A DNA stretch of 64,000 nucleotides from Mallotus nudiflorus (Eukaryota; Streptophyta; Magnoliopsida; Malpighiales; Euphorbiaceae). Made by a program: the position numbers and the translations under genes. The DNA is taken from contig CANTUR010000793.1 in the NCBI GenBank assembly GCA_947683625.1, positions 2,170,001 through 2,234,000 of the forward strand, written 5' to 3'. Shown here piece after piece: positions 43,966-57,050 of this stretch. How positions within the stretch are numbered: the first letter of the stretch is position 1; every line of letters begins with the position of its first letter. A model generated the notes under the pieces. The model was not told the origin of the DNA and did not search any database. It saw only the letters and a list, made by a program, of their open reading frames with translations.

Positions 43966-45771
43966 AATGCTAAGTCTCATGGTGGCTTTCCTTCAGGTGG
44001 CTAGCATAGTGGGTATTCTTGCATCTTCTCACCAACTGTCTCCATGACTTCATCTTTATGTACCTTAACTATACATTCTTATTTTTCGTCTAACTGTTTC
44101 TTATCATCAAACTCATCACCCCATCCTGTAGGCATAATTTATTCGAAGGGTATGTCAAAACAAGGTGGTTTAGTCTAAAACACTTTGTAGTCAAATTGGC
44201 TTAAAGGTTATCCCAATAAGTCTTCTACTCTTTCCACATCTTTAAGGGAATTGGGAGATTTCTCATTAGTTTTAAGGTGTAGGTCCTCAAAGGAGCTTAG
44301 CACTTCTTCCTCACTTACTCTTGAGTTAATCATCATGGTGGTTGTGGGTGGAACATTTTGATAGTTTAGGAAAGGATTATTTCTGGTGCTTGGGTTCTTG
44401 GGGTCTATGATTTGTCCAAAGTCTATAAAGTTTTGGATTTCATGTTTAAGGTGGGTGCAAGTATCTATGGAATGTCCAACTATTTGGTGGAATTTACAGT
44501 AACTTTTTAGGTCATAGCTAGGGACATTTGGGTTTGGTGGTTTAAAGAAGGTTAAAGGTAAAAGCAGGCCTTTTCGCATTAAGCGGTTAAGGACTTTGGA
44601 CAGGGGTTAGTTAAAATTTGAGAATCTCCTTGGTTATTAAATAGTATGCACTTCCACAACCCGCCTAGTGCTTCCTTGTTGTGTGCCCCCAGTTGGGTAG
44701 TTTCTTATTCTAGTGGTTCCATTATTTTTCTTTTTCTCACTCTTAATTTCCTCAGCTTGCAACCCATCATCATAAAGGTCTACAAATGTTTTAGGGTTCA
44801 TCATTTTTAACCTATCAACCAGATTGGGTAACACATTTCGAACTATCATCCTAACTTGATCCTTCTTAGCCAGTTTGTTCTTTATTAATTTTGCCTTATT
44901 CATGTTTGGTCATAAAATCCAAAATGATTCATTAGGCTTTTGCTTGGTCAATTCTAAATCGCTAATAGACACTTCAAGCTTGGTATTGTGGTAATATTAT
45001 TTCAGAAAAATAATACACAATTCTCTTCAATCATCTCAGATAGATTTCTCTACCCTATAATACCAATTAACAGGCATACTCTCTAAGGATAGTACAAATA
45101 ACTTAGTAACTACAAACAAAAGAGCCTTAGTGGTGCTCATAGTAGTTGTACATTGACTAAAGTAGATCCTTGAGTCTCCAGTACCATCAAACTTCTACAA
45201 CTATGATATCTTGAACTTATCAAGTAACTTATCTTCCTTAAATTGCATCATATCATCAAAATTAAATGAATATCTAATGCCCTATCCTCTTATCAATTCT
45301 TCCATTTTGGATATTTTCTGAGCAGTGCTTTCATCTGCTTGGATTCTAGCTCTTGAACTTGCTCAAGTGATTCCCTTTTTTCTTTTTTAACCATGTAGTT
45401 CTCAACATCCTCTAATTTTATTTCCACAGTAGGTACATTCCTAACAGTGTTTAAAGGTTACCCCCAGCATTGTCATTATTAGCAAGTGGCGCACTCACAA
45501 TAGGTCGATTGGTCGCAATTGGAGGTGCAGCAATAGGTGGTGGAATTAATCCAGCCAGAGCTTGTCTTAGTTCATCTTATATCATTGCTCTCATGTCATC
45601 CATCAATGCTCCTTTGATTTCCTCTAGGGTCCAATTTCCTCCCTCTTATTATTCCATTTCTTCTACTTATTTAGTTGGAGCTTGTGCAGCTTCTAAGTAG
45701 AGTGGATTGATAGGACTCCTTTCCAGTCTGCTAAGGATCTCTTTTACAATTATCTGCGAACTTGAATCCAT
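43966..45771 (-). pseudogene. gag of the Tat-like element
   Basis: Probable start at 45769-45771 (reverse): MDSSSQIIVKEILSRLERSP, then EEIKGALMDDMRAMI and DELRQALAGLIPPPIAAPPI (about 45470-45640). After broken sequence, IVRNVLPNLVDRLKMMNPKT and FVDLYDDGLQAEEIKSEKKK (44903-44637), then YCKFHQIVGHSIDTCTHLKH and EIQNFIDFGQI (44579-44400), the Cys/His gag motif of Tat-lineage elements (YCxYHxxxGHxTxxCxxLKxxIE). Many stops. No protease follows. Confidence 0.75.
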
Positions 45772-46572
45772 TCTCACTAGTCTGCCACCTTTCCATCTCC
45801 AAACATAGGAAACCTGGATGAATCTATGATGGTTGAAAAACAAAGTGTTAGTATAATGCATGAAATACATGTGCGCATGTATACATGATGCATATGCTAT
45901 ACAACAAGTAACAATCAAGTGTACCATATCCTTCCAACCTTATTCTCCCACACACGAGTTCAAAGTTGAGTCACTTTTCCTAGGATTTTTTATCTTGGCC
46001 TTAATATCAACAGGCGATATCAAGAACCGACGTGCATGTCAAATCTCTCAAAGTAATAAAGCATAGAAAAAATATTTCTAGGTATAAAAGATTAGCCTAA
46101 TTTTTATTAACCCAAATGGACTTCTAAAGTAAGGGCTTAGGCCTTTATAGATAGAAATACCTCATAGCAACAAACACAAGCAACTTGGGTAATCCTAAGG
46201 GAAGTTACTAAGCCACTACATGAGTTGAGTCCGATGAAAGAGGTCAAGGTTCCCTTAGAAAGATACCCTCCTTTAAGATTTGAGTCATAGGCCAATGTCA
46301 GAGGGGCCCGACATCCTTTACAAACTTAAGAGAAGATTACCCCCTTTAGGACTTAGGTTACAAACTCTAGTCAGATGAGCTCGGTAATCTCCCTTGAATC
46401 GAGTTAAGGCTAAAAGTAATGATTAGCTAATTTACAATCCCATGAAACTAGTGGAATCATGGAACCATAAACCAACACCATCGGTTAATAGGGACATGCA
46501 TAATGAAAGCAAGAATAAAATAATAAGCAATAAAATAATTCTAAAGAACACAAGTAGAATCAATATCTCTTA
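45772..46572 (-). other. leader of the Tat-like element
   Basis: Non-coding sequence between the PBS and the gag start. No motif recognised beyond short AT repeats. Confidence 0.5.
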
Positions 46573-46590
46573 TCCCCAATGGAGTTACCA
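46573..46590 (-). promoter_or_regulatory. primer binding site of the Tat-like element
   Basis: Reverse strand TGGTAACTCCATTGGGGA, one base from the 5' LTR. It resembles the TGGCGACTCCACTGGGGA primer site common in Tat/Ogre elements with three changes (two C-to-T, one G-to-A). Confidence 0.7.
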
Positions 46591-46591
46591 C

Positions 46592-48810
46592 TATAGATGA
46601 TGAGGTTTAGTGCGCATCCAAGATTTTAGCAACCACAACACTATTTGAGCTTAAGGCTCTAAAGAACACACTACTGTATCATAAAGACATAATGTGGAGA
46701 TGAGGAGTCGCCGCCCAGGGTAATGACTGGGATAAATCAGAAGCAGTGGTACTCGATTCTCTAATAGAAAGCTAGCACCACAACTAAGAGATTCTGGATA
46801 TGGAATATCAACTTCCTTCAATCTTATGTTCATTTAGAATTACTTTATGAATTACTATCTTATCCTCTATTTATATGCAATTTCATATAAACCCATATTT
46901 AAACAATTAATCCTAGGTAAACTAGTCATGAAAAAGACATGTAAAAAATGCATTCTTTAAGTTCATAATCCCTAAGTTAGTATAATCTACATTAATTTTA
47001 ATTAAATGGGCTAAATCTACATGTTTTTATTTACAAGTGAACCTAAAAACTAATGGGCCTAATTCCTATTTAATTTTAATTAAGTGAACCTAACTCTATT
47101 TATTTTAATTCTAAAAATTGACCTAAATCTATAAATTATGAAATATTTAAATTAGTGGGCCTAATTCTACATGTTTTAATTCTAAGGTGATCTTAAGTCT
47201 ACAAGTTATGGAAAAGGCTTTAATTTAATGGGCTAAGTCTAAATTAATTAACTTAAACTAAAGTAGGTCTATATCTAATTAACTGAACAAGCTTTAGTTA
47301 TCTCTAACTTAAAATCTAATTAAATTATGGGCCAAATTTTTATTTTAATTGATTAAACCTATTTAATTGGGCTTATTAACCTACATATTATGGGCCTAAA
47401 AAATCATTAAACCTAATATTAAACTTATGTACAGAATAAAATCCAATAAAGAAATGAATTCAACAAATAAAAACCTAATTTAGTTAAAGTGACCTTAAAC
47501 AATTATACAAGTTATTAATAAAAAAATAATTAACAAGCAACCATTATTCTATCCTCTTAAATTTAATTCAATTTTAATTAAAACCCCTAATTATCTCTAT
47601 AGCCATTAATTTTAATTAATAATCCAATTGAAATCCTAATTTTACTAACCAATTAATTAAAATAAAATACACAACCACACACACAGGATTCTACTATTTC
47701 CACTATTGGGGCTATTAAAAAGATTTACGAAAAATTAAAAAAAATTAAAATTAATACAACCCAAAAACTAAAATGAATAAAACATAAAATACAACAACCA
47801 ACAAAATAATAACAAATAAATAAATAAAAACCCTAAACTACATTTAAATATAAAATATAATCCATGGCATTCCATGGATCTTCATATATTTTGTTCTCTA
47901 TAGTGAATTTATCATATAACTCCCTCCATAATCACAAACACAAACACAAACATAGGAAATAAAATAAATAATGATTAGTAATTAAGCAAAATTAAGTAAA
48001 TTAAATAAAACCAAAATAATCAAAACAAAATAAACAAAAGAGTTAAAAGAAGAGATTATTAGATGGATGCAGTATTGATTTGCTCCTCATAGTCATATAA
48101 ATCACCGTTGTTTTTTATAATATATGTTCAATGCTTGATTTTCTCTTCCCCAAAAGGTCTATTTGCTTCTTCTCCAAAAGAACAGTACGCCAAAAAAATT
48201 TTTTTTTTTTTTTGAATTGAAAGCTGCCTCCAAAGAAAAGAAGAAGAACTAGTCCCCCTTCAGGAGAGTTAAGCTGGGTTTATATAGAAAACCCTAGTTA
48301 AAGTCATATATCTTATGGTGACTTATCCTATTTATAGTGATAAATTTTTGGTTTAACAATGACTTTTAACTTTTTAAAAATTCTGATAAATCCTAAAAAG
48401 GGATTTATCACATTATTTGACCAATTAAAATTCAAAAAATAAATTTTTCATTTACAGAAAAACCAAAAAACATAGACGAAACACGATTAATCTTGATCGG
48501 TATTATATAATTCTGATTGGAATTATGTAATTCGATCAGAATTACATAATTCTAATCAATTTTATGTAATTCTGATCAGAATTACATAATTCCAATCTCT
48601 TTTTTTTAACTTTTAATTACAAAAAGACCCCTAAAAGAAAAAAAATTTTACAAATTAAGTTCTTTTAAATAACCAATTAAGTTCTTTTGAAAACACATTT
48701 AGACTTTTGAGGTTTCAAACTTCAAGTGTTAAAGATTTATTTATAATATTTTCATCATTGGAGTCCTCTATCACATTCACACTTCATCATCTTGAAATTG
48801 GGTGCTTACA
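46592..48810 (-). repeat. 5' LTR of the Tat-like element
   Basis: Forward TATAGATGATGAGG .. GGGTGCTTACA, aligned throughout to 37939-40094. TATA candidate CTATATAA (reverse) at 48280-48287. It contains an expanded palindromic cluster at about 48495-48600. Confidence 0.9.
48495..48600. repeat. palindromic ATTCTGATCAGAAT cluster with a 28-bp perfect palindrome
   Basis: Repeated (GT)AATTCTGATCAGAATTAC-like units. The segment 48562-48589 is a perfect 28-bp palindrome centred on TGATCA. The other LTR has only a shorter relative at 39832-39890, so the cluster differs between the two LTRs. Confidence 0.9.
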
Positions 48811-48815
48811 CATGA
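48811..48815. repeat. right target-site duplication CATGA
   Basis: Exact copy of 37934-37938. Confidence 0.9.
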
Positions 48816-49705
<890 letters not shown>

Positions 49706-50772
49706 TGTTGACCATTTGCATGGTCAAACTCCTAATTTTGAACTTTGCCAAACAATTTAGATTCTAATGATTTCATTTAAGTGTGTAGAAAGTTTATCAA
49801 TTACAAAGTATAAGTGCTCAATGTTTGGAAATGTTAAAATACTCTTTAAAAGAGTATTAATATGTATTTCAATGAAATATTTTATCCTATGCAACTTCCT
49901 AATCAATCTGGCACAATTATGTACCAAAAATATATAATTTTGGACTTACTTTGGTATGCTCACTAGCCCCTCATGAGCCGACCTTGAATAGTGTTTATTC
50001 AAGCCCATTGTCCAAAATTGTCTAATGCTCCACATGAGCTATCCTCACAATTGTGACCAGCTCGTGAGGGTAGGAAGGACAGATTATAATGACATTTTTT
50101 AAATCTAACGACTACATTCTCGATCCTCACAAGCTAGGGCTTGCTCCTTACAATCATAAGCGACGTTCTGACAGAAATAAGTCAAATTTGAATGAGTTAA
50201 AACTTAAAGACACAATTATTGGCTTCAACAGCCATAATTTGAGTTATTCATCTATATAAATAACTCTTAGAGCTCAAATTAAAGGTTTAAGAAACTTATT
50301 TATTCATTATACTCTTTTAACCATTCAATTAAACTCTCAAAACTCTCTTTAAACTCATTTTATATTTGTATAACTCTAGTAAGAGTTAGTGAATAGATAC
50401 TCTTATTCTTCTATTTTCCAGGATTGAGAAAATGGGAAGTAAGATTCTATTCTAGTGGAATTGATCTAAGTGTTTAGCCATTAAAACACTTGGCAATTAG
50501 TTCAAGAGTGAGCTTAGAAACTCTTGATTATGTAAGGTTGAAGAGTGAGCCTGAAACTCTTGTGCAATCTTAATCTTATGAATAAGATTATGGGTATTGA
50601 TAAGTTAGAAGGAGACGTAGGATTATTTAAAATTCGGACTCCTTAAATTCCTAAGTTTATTATTCTTCCTCTATAATCTTTTTTAATTTTTTTCTTCCTT
50701 TTAATTTTTTTTTATTTTTTACAAAAACATCATTAGCCTTATTCCACTCCCCCTCTCTCTCAGGCACTTTCA
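49706..50772 (+). repeat. 3' LTR of SIRE copy 1
   Basis: Begins TGTTGACCATTTGCATGGTC and ends GGCACTTTCA, with TATA box TATATAAAT at 50253-50261. Confidence 0.92.
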
Positions 50773-50777
50773 GTTGG
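50773..50777. repeat. right target-site duplication GTTGG of SIRE copy 1
   Basis: Exact copy of 29498-29502. The Mutator-like element resumes after it. Confidence 0.92.
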
Positions 50778-50839
50778 TGTTTGGGTAGCCAAGGGTACTT
50801 TTGATGTTTCCATTATTTTTTCCCATTTTGATCTCTATT

Positions 50840-50984
50840 TTTTAGTTGACTATCAAAAAAACCTAATAAAAAGATGAATGAATTTAACTGATCAAAGTAC
50901 AAGGATGAATAAATATATTTTTAAAATGTCAAAGACGCAGTACTGTAATAGGCCAAAATATAGGAGGAAAATAGTAATTTTTCC
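50840..50984. repeat. right terminal inverted repeat of the Mutator-like element
   Basis: Pairs with 27496-27640. Confidence 0.85.
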
Positions 50985-50993
50985 TAAGATTAA
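50985..50993. repeat. right 9-bp target-site duplication TAAGATTAA
   Basis: Exact copy of 27487-27495. Confidence 0.92.
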
Positions 50994-52013
50994 TTTGAAT
51001 GATAATATATCCATTTATATGAGATAATTTATTATATATCATAATTTATGTGAAATTCTTTCAATACAACATTGCATTTTTTAACCAAAAAAAATAAAAA
51101 AAGATAAAATAATAGGTGAATACCGTAATAAAATAAAGGAATAACCCATTTTTGGCTCCTATATCATTGATGAAGTATTGATTGGAGAAGTATATTGTTC
51201 ATATTCTAACAAAATAAGCAAAGAAAAAAAGTTATAAATATAATACTATAAATTTTCTATTAAAAGATTAATAAGTTAATACATAAACTTTAAGATATGA
51301 TGAGACACCAATTAGCATATTTTTTGCAATAGATAAATTAGTGGTGATAAATTGTGCGCAATCCTATCTAAATAAAATTTAGAAGAAAAGAAATTTTTAA
51401 AGCTATGTTTAGATGTAAAGGATTTGATTATAAATTTAGATTTCAATTAAATCTCTTATTTGGGAACTATATGGATATATCCATGAGGATTTGAAATAAG
51501 TTCATAATTAATTTAAAAGTCTATTTAATAAGGATTTGAAGTGACATATAACTATATGTTAATTGAAATCCTTATATTTAAAATTTAATATTTTAAATTT
51601 AAGATTTCAAATCAAATGCTTATATCCTAACACACTCTAAATTCTTTTGGAGCAAACAAAGCACTAAAAGTTAACTGGAATCTTTTCCAAGCCTTTAAAA
51701 CAATTCAACATTTACCAAAACATGAAATATAGTTTCATAATTGAAACAAATATGTAGAGAAATAAGTATTAGTACCTTTATCCTTAATTAGTCTTTGGGA
51801 GTTTCTAACTAAGTAATTTTTCTCTCCTTACTTTTATTTCTCTCATGTGTTACATCTCTTAACACAATCCATATTGATTAGCTTTTTGAAAATTTATTAC
51901 CTTTTGAATCCATCAACTTAACTGCACTTTTGGATAAAACTGGCATTACTAAATAAGCACCTTTCTTGTTTGGTTTGATTTTTCCCCTTAGATCTTGAAT
52001 AGGGATGAGCATG
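50994..52013. other. unassigned DNA with a possible MITE at about 51400-51655
   Basis: Mostly AT-rich. Between about 51404 (TGTTTAGATGTAAAGGATTT) and about 51640 (ATTTCAAATCAAATGC..CTAACAC) the ends are loosely inverted around a palindrome-rich core, as in small DNA-transposon derivatives, but no target duplication is clear. Confidence 0.35.
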
Positions 52014-52690
52014 TGTTACGGTTGTTTTTCAAAACCTTGAAATTCAATTATGAAAGTAGAAAAATATCTCACCAATAGAAGAGATTGATTAAGAATTATG
52101 ATTCAAAAATAAATTCAGAGCCATTTAAAACATTAAAACCTTACCCGAGAACCAAACTGAACTTTTTTAAAACCAAGCTTAACCCTAAGAAAGAGGTTTT
52201 GATCATTGAGAGTGAGAAAGTCTGTGTCAAGTTTTATTTACTAATTCAATTAGTAAAGTCTTAAAAATGGCTATGTTTATGTCTATTGTGCCTATTTTTC
52301 ATACTGGTTTACAGTTTGGGAGCTTCAATTTAACCTTAGGAAGCCCCAAGAAGAAAAGTCAAACTTCAATCAATAGACCTCTCCGGAGGTCAAATCGAGT
52401 TCCTAAAATTGAATTTCAATCTAAAAATCTCTTTTAAAATTATAGCGTGTCAATCTAGACCACTTAGCAAAAAGTCAAATTTTTAACCTCCTACAGTCAA
52501 ATCGAGTCCTACGCATCAAATAAAAATAATGTACAAATTCCTATGATTAGTGACTAAGCAAGAAGTGACAACTTAGAATTTATTCTAGTATATACTTTTG
52601 TCTTTTAGCATATAATAATGCCTCTTTTAGTTGTAAACTTATTACAACTTTGCCACTAAGCCTTAGTCTAAAAATAGAAGGTTTAAGGTA
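52014..52690 (+). repeat. LTR-like direct repeat, copy A (truncated)
   Basis: Starts TGTTACGGTTGTTTTTCAAA and aligns over about 680 bp to 53946-54637. It includes GGGAGCTTCAATTTAACCTT and a GTCAAATCGAGTTCCT motif. It breaks off at a CAT/TTA microsatellite. The TGTTACGG start suggests a long gypsy (Tat-type) LTR. Confidence 0.75.
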
Positions 52691-52691
52691 G

Positions 52692-52761
<70 letters not shown>
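52692..52761. repeat. (CAT)n(TTA)n compound microsatellite
   Basis: CATCAT units pass into TTATTA units over about 70 bp, at the truncated end of copy A. Confidence 0.95.
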
Positions 52762-52762
<1 letters not shown>

Positions 52763-52870
52763 TAATTTAGTAAAAATTTGAGAAAAAATAATATAGTTTT
52801 GAAAAGGGAAAAGGTTCAAATATTACCCTAATGTTTCTCCCAATTCGTATACTTTAAAACCTTTCCCAAA

Positions 52871-53945
52871 ATGAATTTTGATATTGGTGGTCCATCAGTC
52901 CAGAGCTCATTATATTCATCTTCTGATGATGATGAGATAATGAATAAACCTATTGTTTTGAACAAACAATATCAAGCAATATTGTAAATTCTCTCTACTA
53001 ATAATATAGTGATCAAATATTATCAAAATCAACACTACAAAGAAGGTCTCAACATGGTAGATTGATTCCAAGTCATATTGTGGTTCATCAAGAATGTGAA
53101 GCTGCATACCAAAATTTATTCAATGATTATTTTTCTAATAATCCATGATATGGTGAGGATCTTTTTGACCAATGATATTGAATGTCAAAAAGTTTATTTC
53201 TTTGTACAGTTGAGGCATTTAAAAGTTATGACCCATGTTTTGAATAACGAATTGATGCTCTTGGTAGACTTAGGTTATTGCCTCTATAAAAAAATAGCAG
53301 CAACATTTTGAATGTTTGCATATGGCCCACCTGCTGATGCAATGAATGAATATGTAAAAAGGTGAATCTACAATGATTGAAAACATGTAGCGATTTTGTA
53401 GTACTGTAATGGAAATGTTTTGACAATAATATTTAAGAAGATTGAACATTACTGATATTGCTAGGCTGCTCTATATTGGTGAAAGCATGGTTTTCCTAGA
53501 ATGTAGGGCAGTTTGGATTGTATTCATTAGAAGTAAAAAAATTATCCAACAGTATGGGTTGGACAGTATGCAGGCCAGAGTGGATCACCAACTATAATTT
53601 TAGAAGTTGTTGCTGACTATGATCTTTGTATATGGCATGCATATTTTGGTATGCTAGGAACTAATAATGATATCAATGTTTTGGAATCATCTCATCTTAT
53701 TTTTTATCTTTCATAAGGCATTGCTCCCTTAGCACATTATATGATAGAAGTAAAAGATTATGATATAGGTTACCATTTAACTAATAATATATACCCAAAA
53801 TAGAGCAATATTATTTAAACAATACATGAACCTCGAGGTTTGAAGAAAAATTTTTTTGCAATGAAACAAGAATCATGTAAAAAAGATGTCAAGCATGCTT
53901 TTGGAGTTCTATAGTTATATTGTGAAATTATAGCAAGACCAACAC
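52871..53945 (+). pseudogene. PIF/Harbinger-type transposase (HARBI1/ALP1-like)
   Basis: Start at ATG 52871: MNFDIGGPSVQSSLYSSSDD, a typical plant Harbinger transposase opening. Later blocks in several frames: MFAYGPPADAMNEYVK (near 53308-53360), YIGESMVFLECRA, QQYG..QYAGQSGSPTIIL, DYDLCIWHAYFGMLGTNNDI (about 53610-53670), NVLESSHLIF, GIAPLAHYMIEVKDYDIGYH, LTNNIYPK, IHEPRGLKKN and ESCKKDVKHAFGVL (53870-53910). The catalytic Glu of the family motif KDVERAFG is Lys here. The frame ends at 53945, where LTR-like copy B begins. Many stops. It would excise its element with a partner Myb-like protein, which I do not see. Confidence 0.8.
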
Positions 53946-56900
53946 TATTAAGGTCATTTTTCAAAACCCTGAAAGCTGAAAATGAAAGTAGAAAAATATC
54001 TCAGCAAAACGTGCGATTGATTAAGAATTATGGTTGAAAAGAAAATTCAAAGCCATTTGAAACACTAAAACCTTACTCGAGAACCAAACTAAACCTTTCT
54101 AAAACCAAACCTAACCCTGAGAAAGAAGTTTTTATTAATGAGAGAGAGAAATTCTTTTGTTTATCGAGTTAATTAGTAAATTCTGGAAAAAGAGTGTTTT
54201 TATTTCTATGGTGTCTATTTTTCAGACTGGTTTTCAATATGGGAGCTTTAATTTAACATTAGGAAGCCCTAGGAGGAAAAGTCAAACTTCGATCAACGGA
54301 CCTTTTTAAGGTCAAATCAAGTTCCTGGAGTTGAATTTTAGTCTAAAACTTTCTTTGAAAATTATAGTGTGTCAGTGTGGGTCACTTGACAAAAAGTCAA
54401 AATTTTAACCTCCGGTAGTCAGATCGAGTCCTACACGTCTAATAAAATAATTTAAAAATCCCCAGTAGTAGTGACCAAGCAAAGAATATTCTAAATATTC
54501 TTGGACAAGTGTCAACCTAGGATTTATTCTATTATATACTTTTGTATTTTAGTGCATAATAATACACATTTTAGTTGTAAACTTATTACAACTTTGCCAC
54601 TAAGCCTTAGTCTATAAATGGAAGGTCTTAGGTAGCTTTTTTTAGGGGGGGGGGAGTGCCAGGCATAAGAGAGAGAAAATTTATGTAGCAAAAACTTAGA
54701 GTGAGGAAAAAAAAGAGAAATAAATAGAAAAATAAGCCTAAACTATATCTAAATAAAAAATTCTCATCTACCCTTTTTGCTCTCACTTTTCTCTACTTAA
54801 TCTCCACTTAATCCTTAGCATAAATACTCTCCCTAACACCCATTAATCCTCCCACAATCCAAAAACAAAAATCAAATTAAATTGATCTTATAGCAACCCA
54901 AAACACAACCATAAAATAACCTACTATTCACTTTACTTACTTTCAATCTAAATTTCTTCAATATAAATCATGTTTATTGTGATTTTAATCTAACATTCGA
55001 AGGCTAAACACTTTCAAAAACTCATTTCTTTTATCTTAAGCTTAAGTTCTTGGGTGGCCTCTATTTGTCAATTTTTAGCCAAAAAAAGTCAACTTTTCAC
55101 TTGTGCCTAGAGGAGAATGGCCGAAATTGGGCCATGAATAGCCGACCAACTATCCATGGTCTAAAGCTAGCTACCCATAGTGAATTCTAGGTGTTCAAAG
55201 GTGAAATCCGGATGTTTGTGCTCACCTCCTAGAATCATGCACTCCTTACTTTAAAATGACTCCATTGATAGTCCTAATGACTCATATGCATTCTATAATG
55301 ATTATACATCATTAAAATGAGGCTAAGAGGTCCTAGAAGATAAAATTTATTATTTTTCTAATTTATTTTCATTTTTGAAATATTTTTCTCAAAAACTCAA
55401 CTTTTGTTTTAAAGTTTTTGTATTTTCTTGCTTACTTTACTTCTGATTGAGCTTTTGGTTGATGATCAATATTGTGGTGCTATTTGTGCATTCTTGATTG
55501 TTATTTGATGATTGTGAATTGATTTTTTGTTAATTTAGTGACCTAATTTTGGGTTTGTGTCTTGAACTATGTGTTAATTGTTGTGTATGTGCATTAAGTG
55601 TTATTTGTGCATTTGTCCATTTGTGTTGATTTTGTGATGCTTGTTTTTATGATTGTGTGCATATTACTATTATGAATATTGTTGATTAATTTGTTATATT
55701 TGGTGTCTAATTTTTTATTATTGAAAGTTTTGTGTGCATTGTGATTATATTTTTGTTTTATTTGTGCATTTTGTGATCATAAGAATGCTAATTAGCCTTT
55801 AATGATTAATTTGGTACTACTATAAGGCTTCAATGTGGTCTTTGTGTTTATTATTAAATGTTCCCTTGTTTAAGTGATATTTTGAGTCTATTTTGTGAAT
55901 ATTAAGTTTCTTGAATCTGCTAAATATTTATTTTTCATATGTATTGCTTTATGTTTATTTTGATTACTTAGAAGCATTAATTGATCATTATTGATTAAAT
56001 TGATGTATTCTAAAGTATTATTCATCATTTTATTGCCACTTTTTAATTTTTAATCAATTTTCATTTATTTTATCGCTTTATTATTGTCTCTAATTAATTT
56101 TTCCTTTTTATTGACTATTATTACTAATTAATTTCTCTATTTTTTGCATTATTGCATTTCGTGCATTCTCATGTGCTCGATGCATATCATGTGCCTTTTG
56201 CATATCACTACCATGTGTGTGAATCATTTTTAGATCTATTAAAAGCATTTTGCATGAACCCTAGCATGCATCACTACCATTCTTGCATGAATTTCAAAAT
56301 TGCATCATGTTGCATGGACCTTAATTTACATCATTCATCATCTTTGCAAGCACTCTGAACTTATTTAATACTTGTGTTAGCATGCATTTGCATTTACATC
56401 ATGAATTTTGCATTTGTGTATCTTTTGTTACTCAATCTCCAAGCTCAATCTTAATTACTGACTCTGCTAACTACTAACATTTCATTTTTATTGCAATTTA
56501 CTTTTTAAGCATTTTATTTATTGTCTAAATATTACATATTGTTCATATATTATATTTCCCATTATCAAACTCATAATCTCAAATCTCTACAATAAATTCT
56601 CCATTTTATGTCTAGTTTGTATTTTTATTTTATTAATTACTTCATTATTCTCTTTACTCTCAATCTCTCATTTTCTACATTGTTATATTTTATGTTCATT
56701 ATTTATTATTTATTTATTTATATTTATATAATTGCAATCTCTATTCTTAATCTCACTATCTATTTATTTTATACTCAATTTATCATTTTACCCATTTTTT
56801 TTATTGCAATCTCTACTTCCAATACTATCTATTTTATGTTTTATTATTTTTTTACCTTTATGTCAATTTTATATTTCATATTTGTTATCTCTACAATTTT

Positions 56901-57045
56901 GTTCACTCCATCTCTAATCTTATTTTCTTTTCATTTTATGCTTAATGTACTATTTAATGCATGATTTATTATTTCTTTTCTTTAACTGTTCATCTTTTAT
57001 TAAATAATTTATTTCCACTGCCATGATATTTCATAGTTCTTAAGC
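53946..57045 (+). repeat. LTR-like direct repeat, copy B, with long AT-rich continuation
   Basis: Starts TATTAAGGTCATTTTTCAAA (TA where copy A has TG), inserted in the transposase. The first 690 bp match copy A. A poly-G run (54645-54653) and a GC-richer segment (55060-55240) follow, then T-rich sequence with recurrent GCATTTTGCAT / TTGCATGAACC units to about 56460, typical of long gypsy LTRs. I found neither a CA end with a PBS nor a gag, because SIRE copy 2 starts at 57051. The small frames at 56152-56964 are low complexity. Confidence 0.5.
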
Positions 57046-57050
57046 ACTTT

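Larger units (their letters stand above)
37939..48810 (-). mobile_element. Tat/Ogre-like Ty3-gypsy element, gag only (non-autonomous)
   Basis: LTRs 37939-40094 and 46592-48810 (2.16 and 2.22 kb) start TGTAAGCACCCAATTTC on the reverse strand, a start typical of Tat-lineage LTRs, and end TCTATA, so termini are TG..TA. The PBS is at 46573-46590 and a purine tract beside the left LTR. The internal 6.5 kb has a degenerate gag at its 5' side, no recognisable protease, RT or integrase, and tandem arrays next to the 3' LTR. TSD CATGA; inserted in the SIRE downstream ORF. Confidence 0.87.

Noticed and set aside
44208..45927. Forward-strand frame at 45470-45700 as a gene
   Set aside because: It is antisense to the Tat-like gag, which has recognisable motifs on the reverse strand.
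56152..56964. Small His-rich and hydrophobic frames
   Set aside because: T-rich, GCAT-repeat sequence of a probable LTR; no start context or motif.
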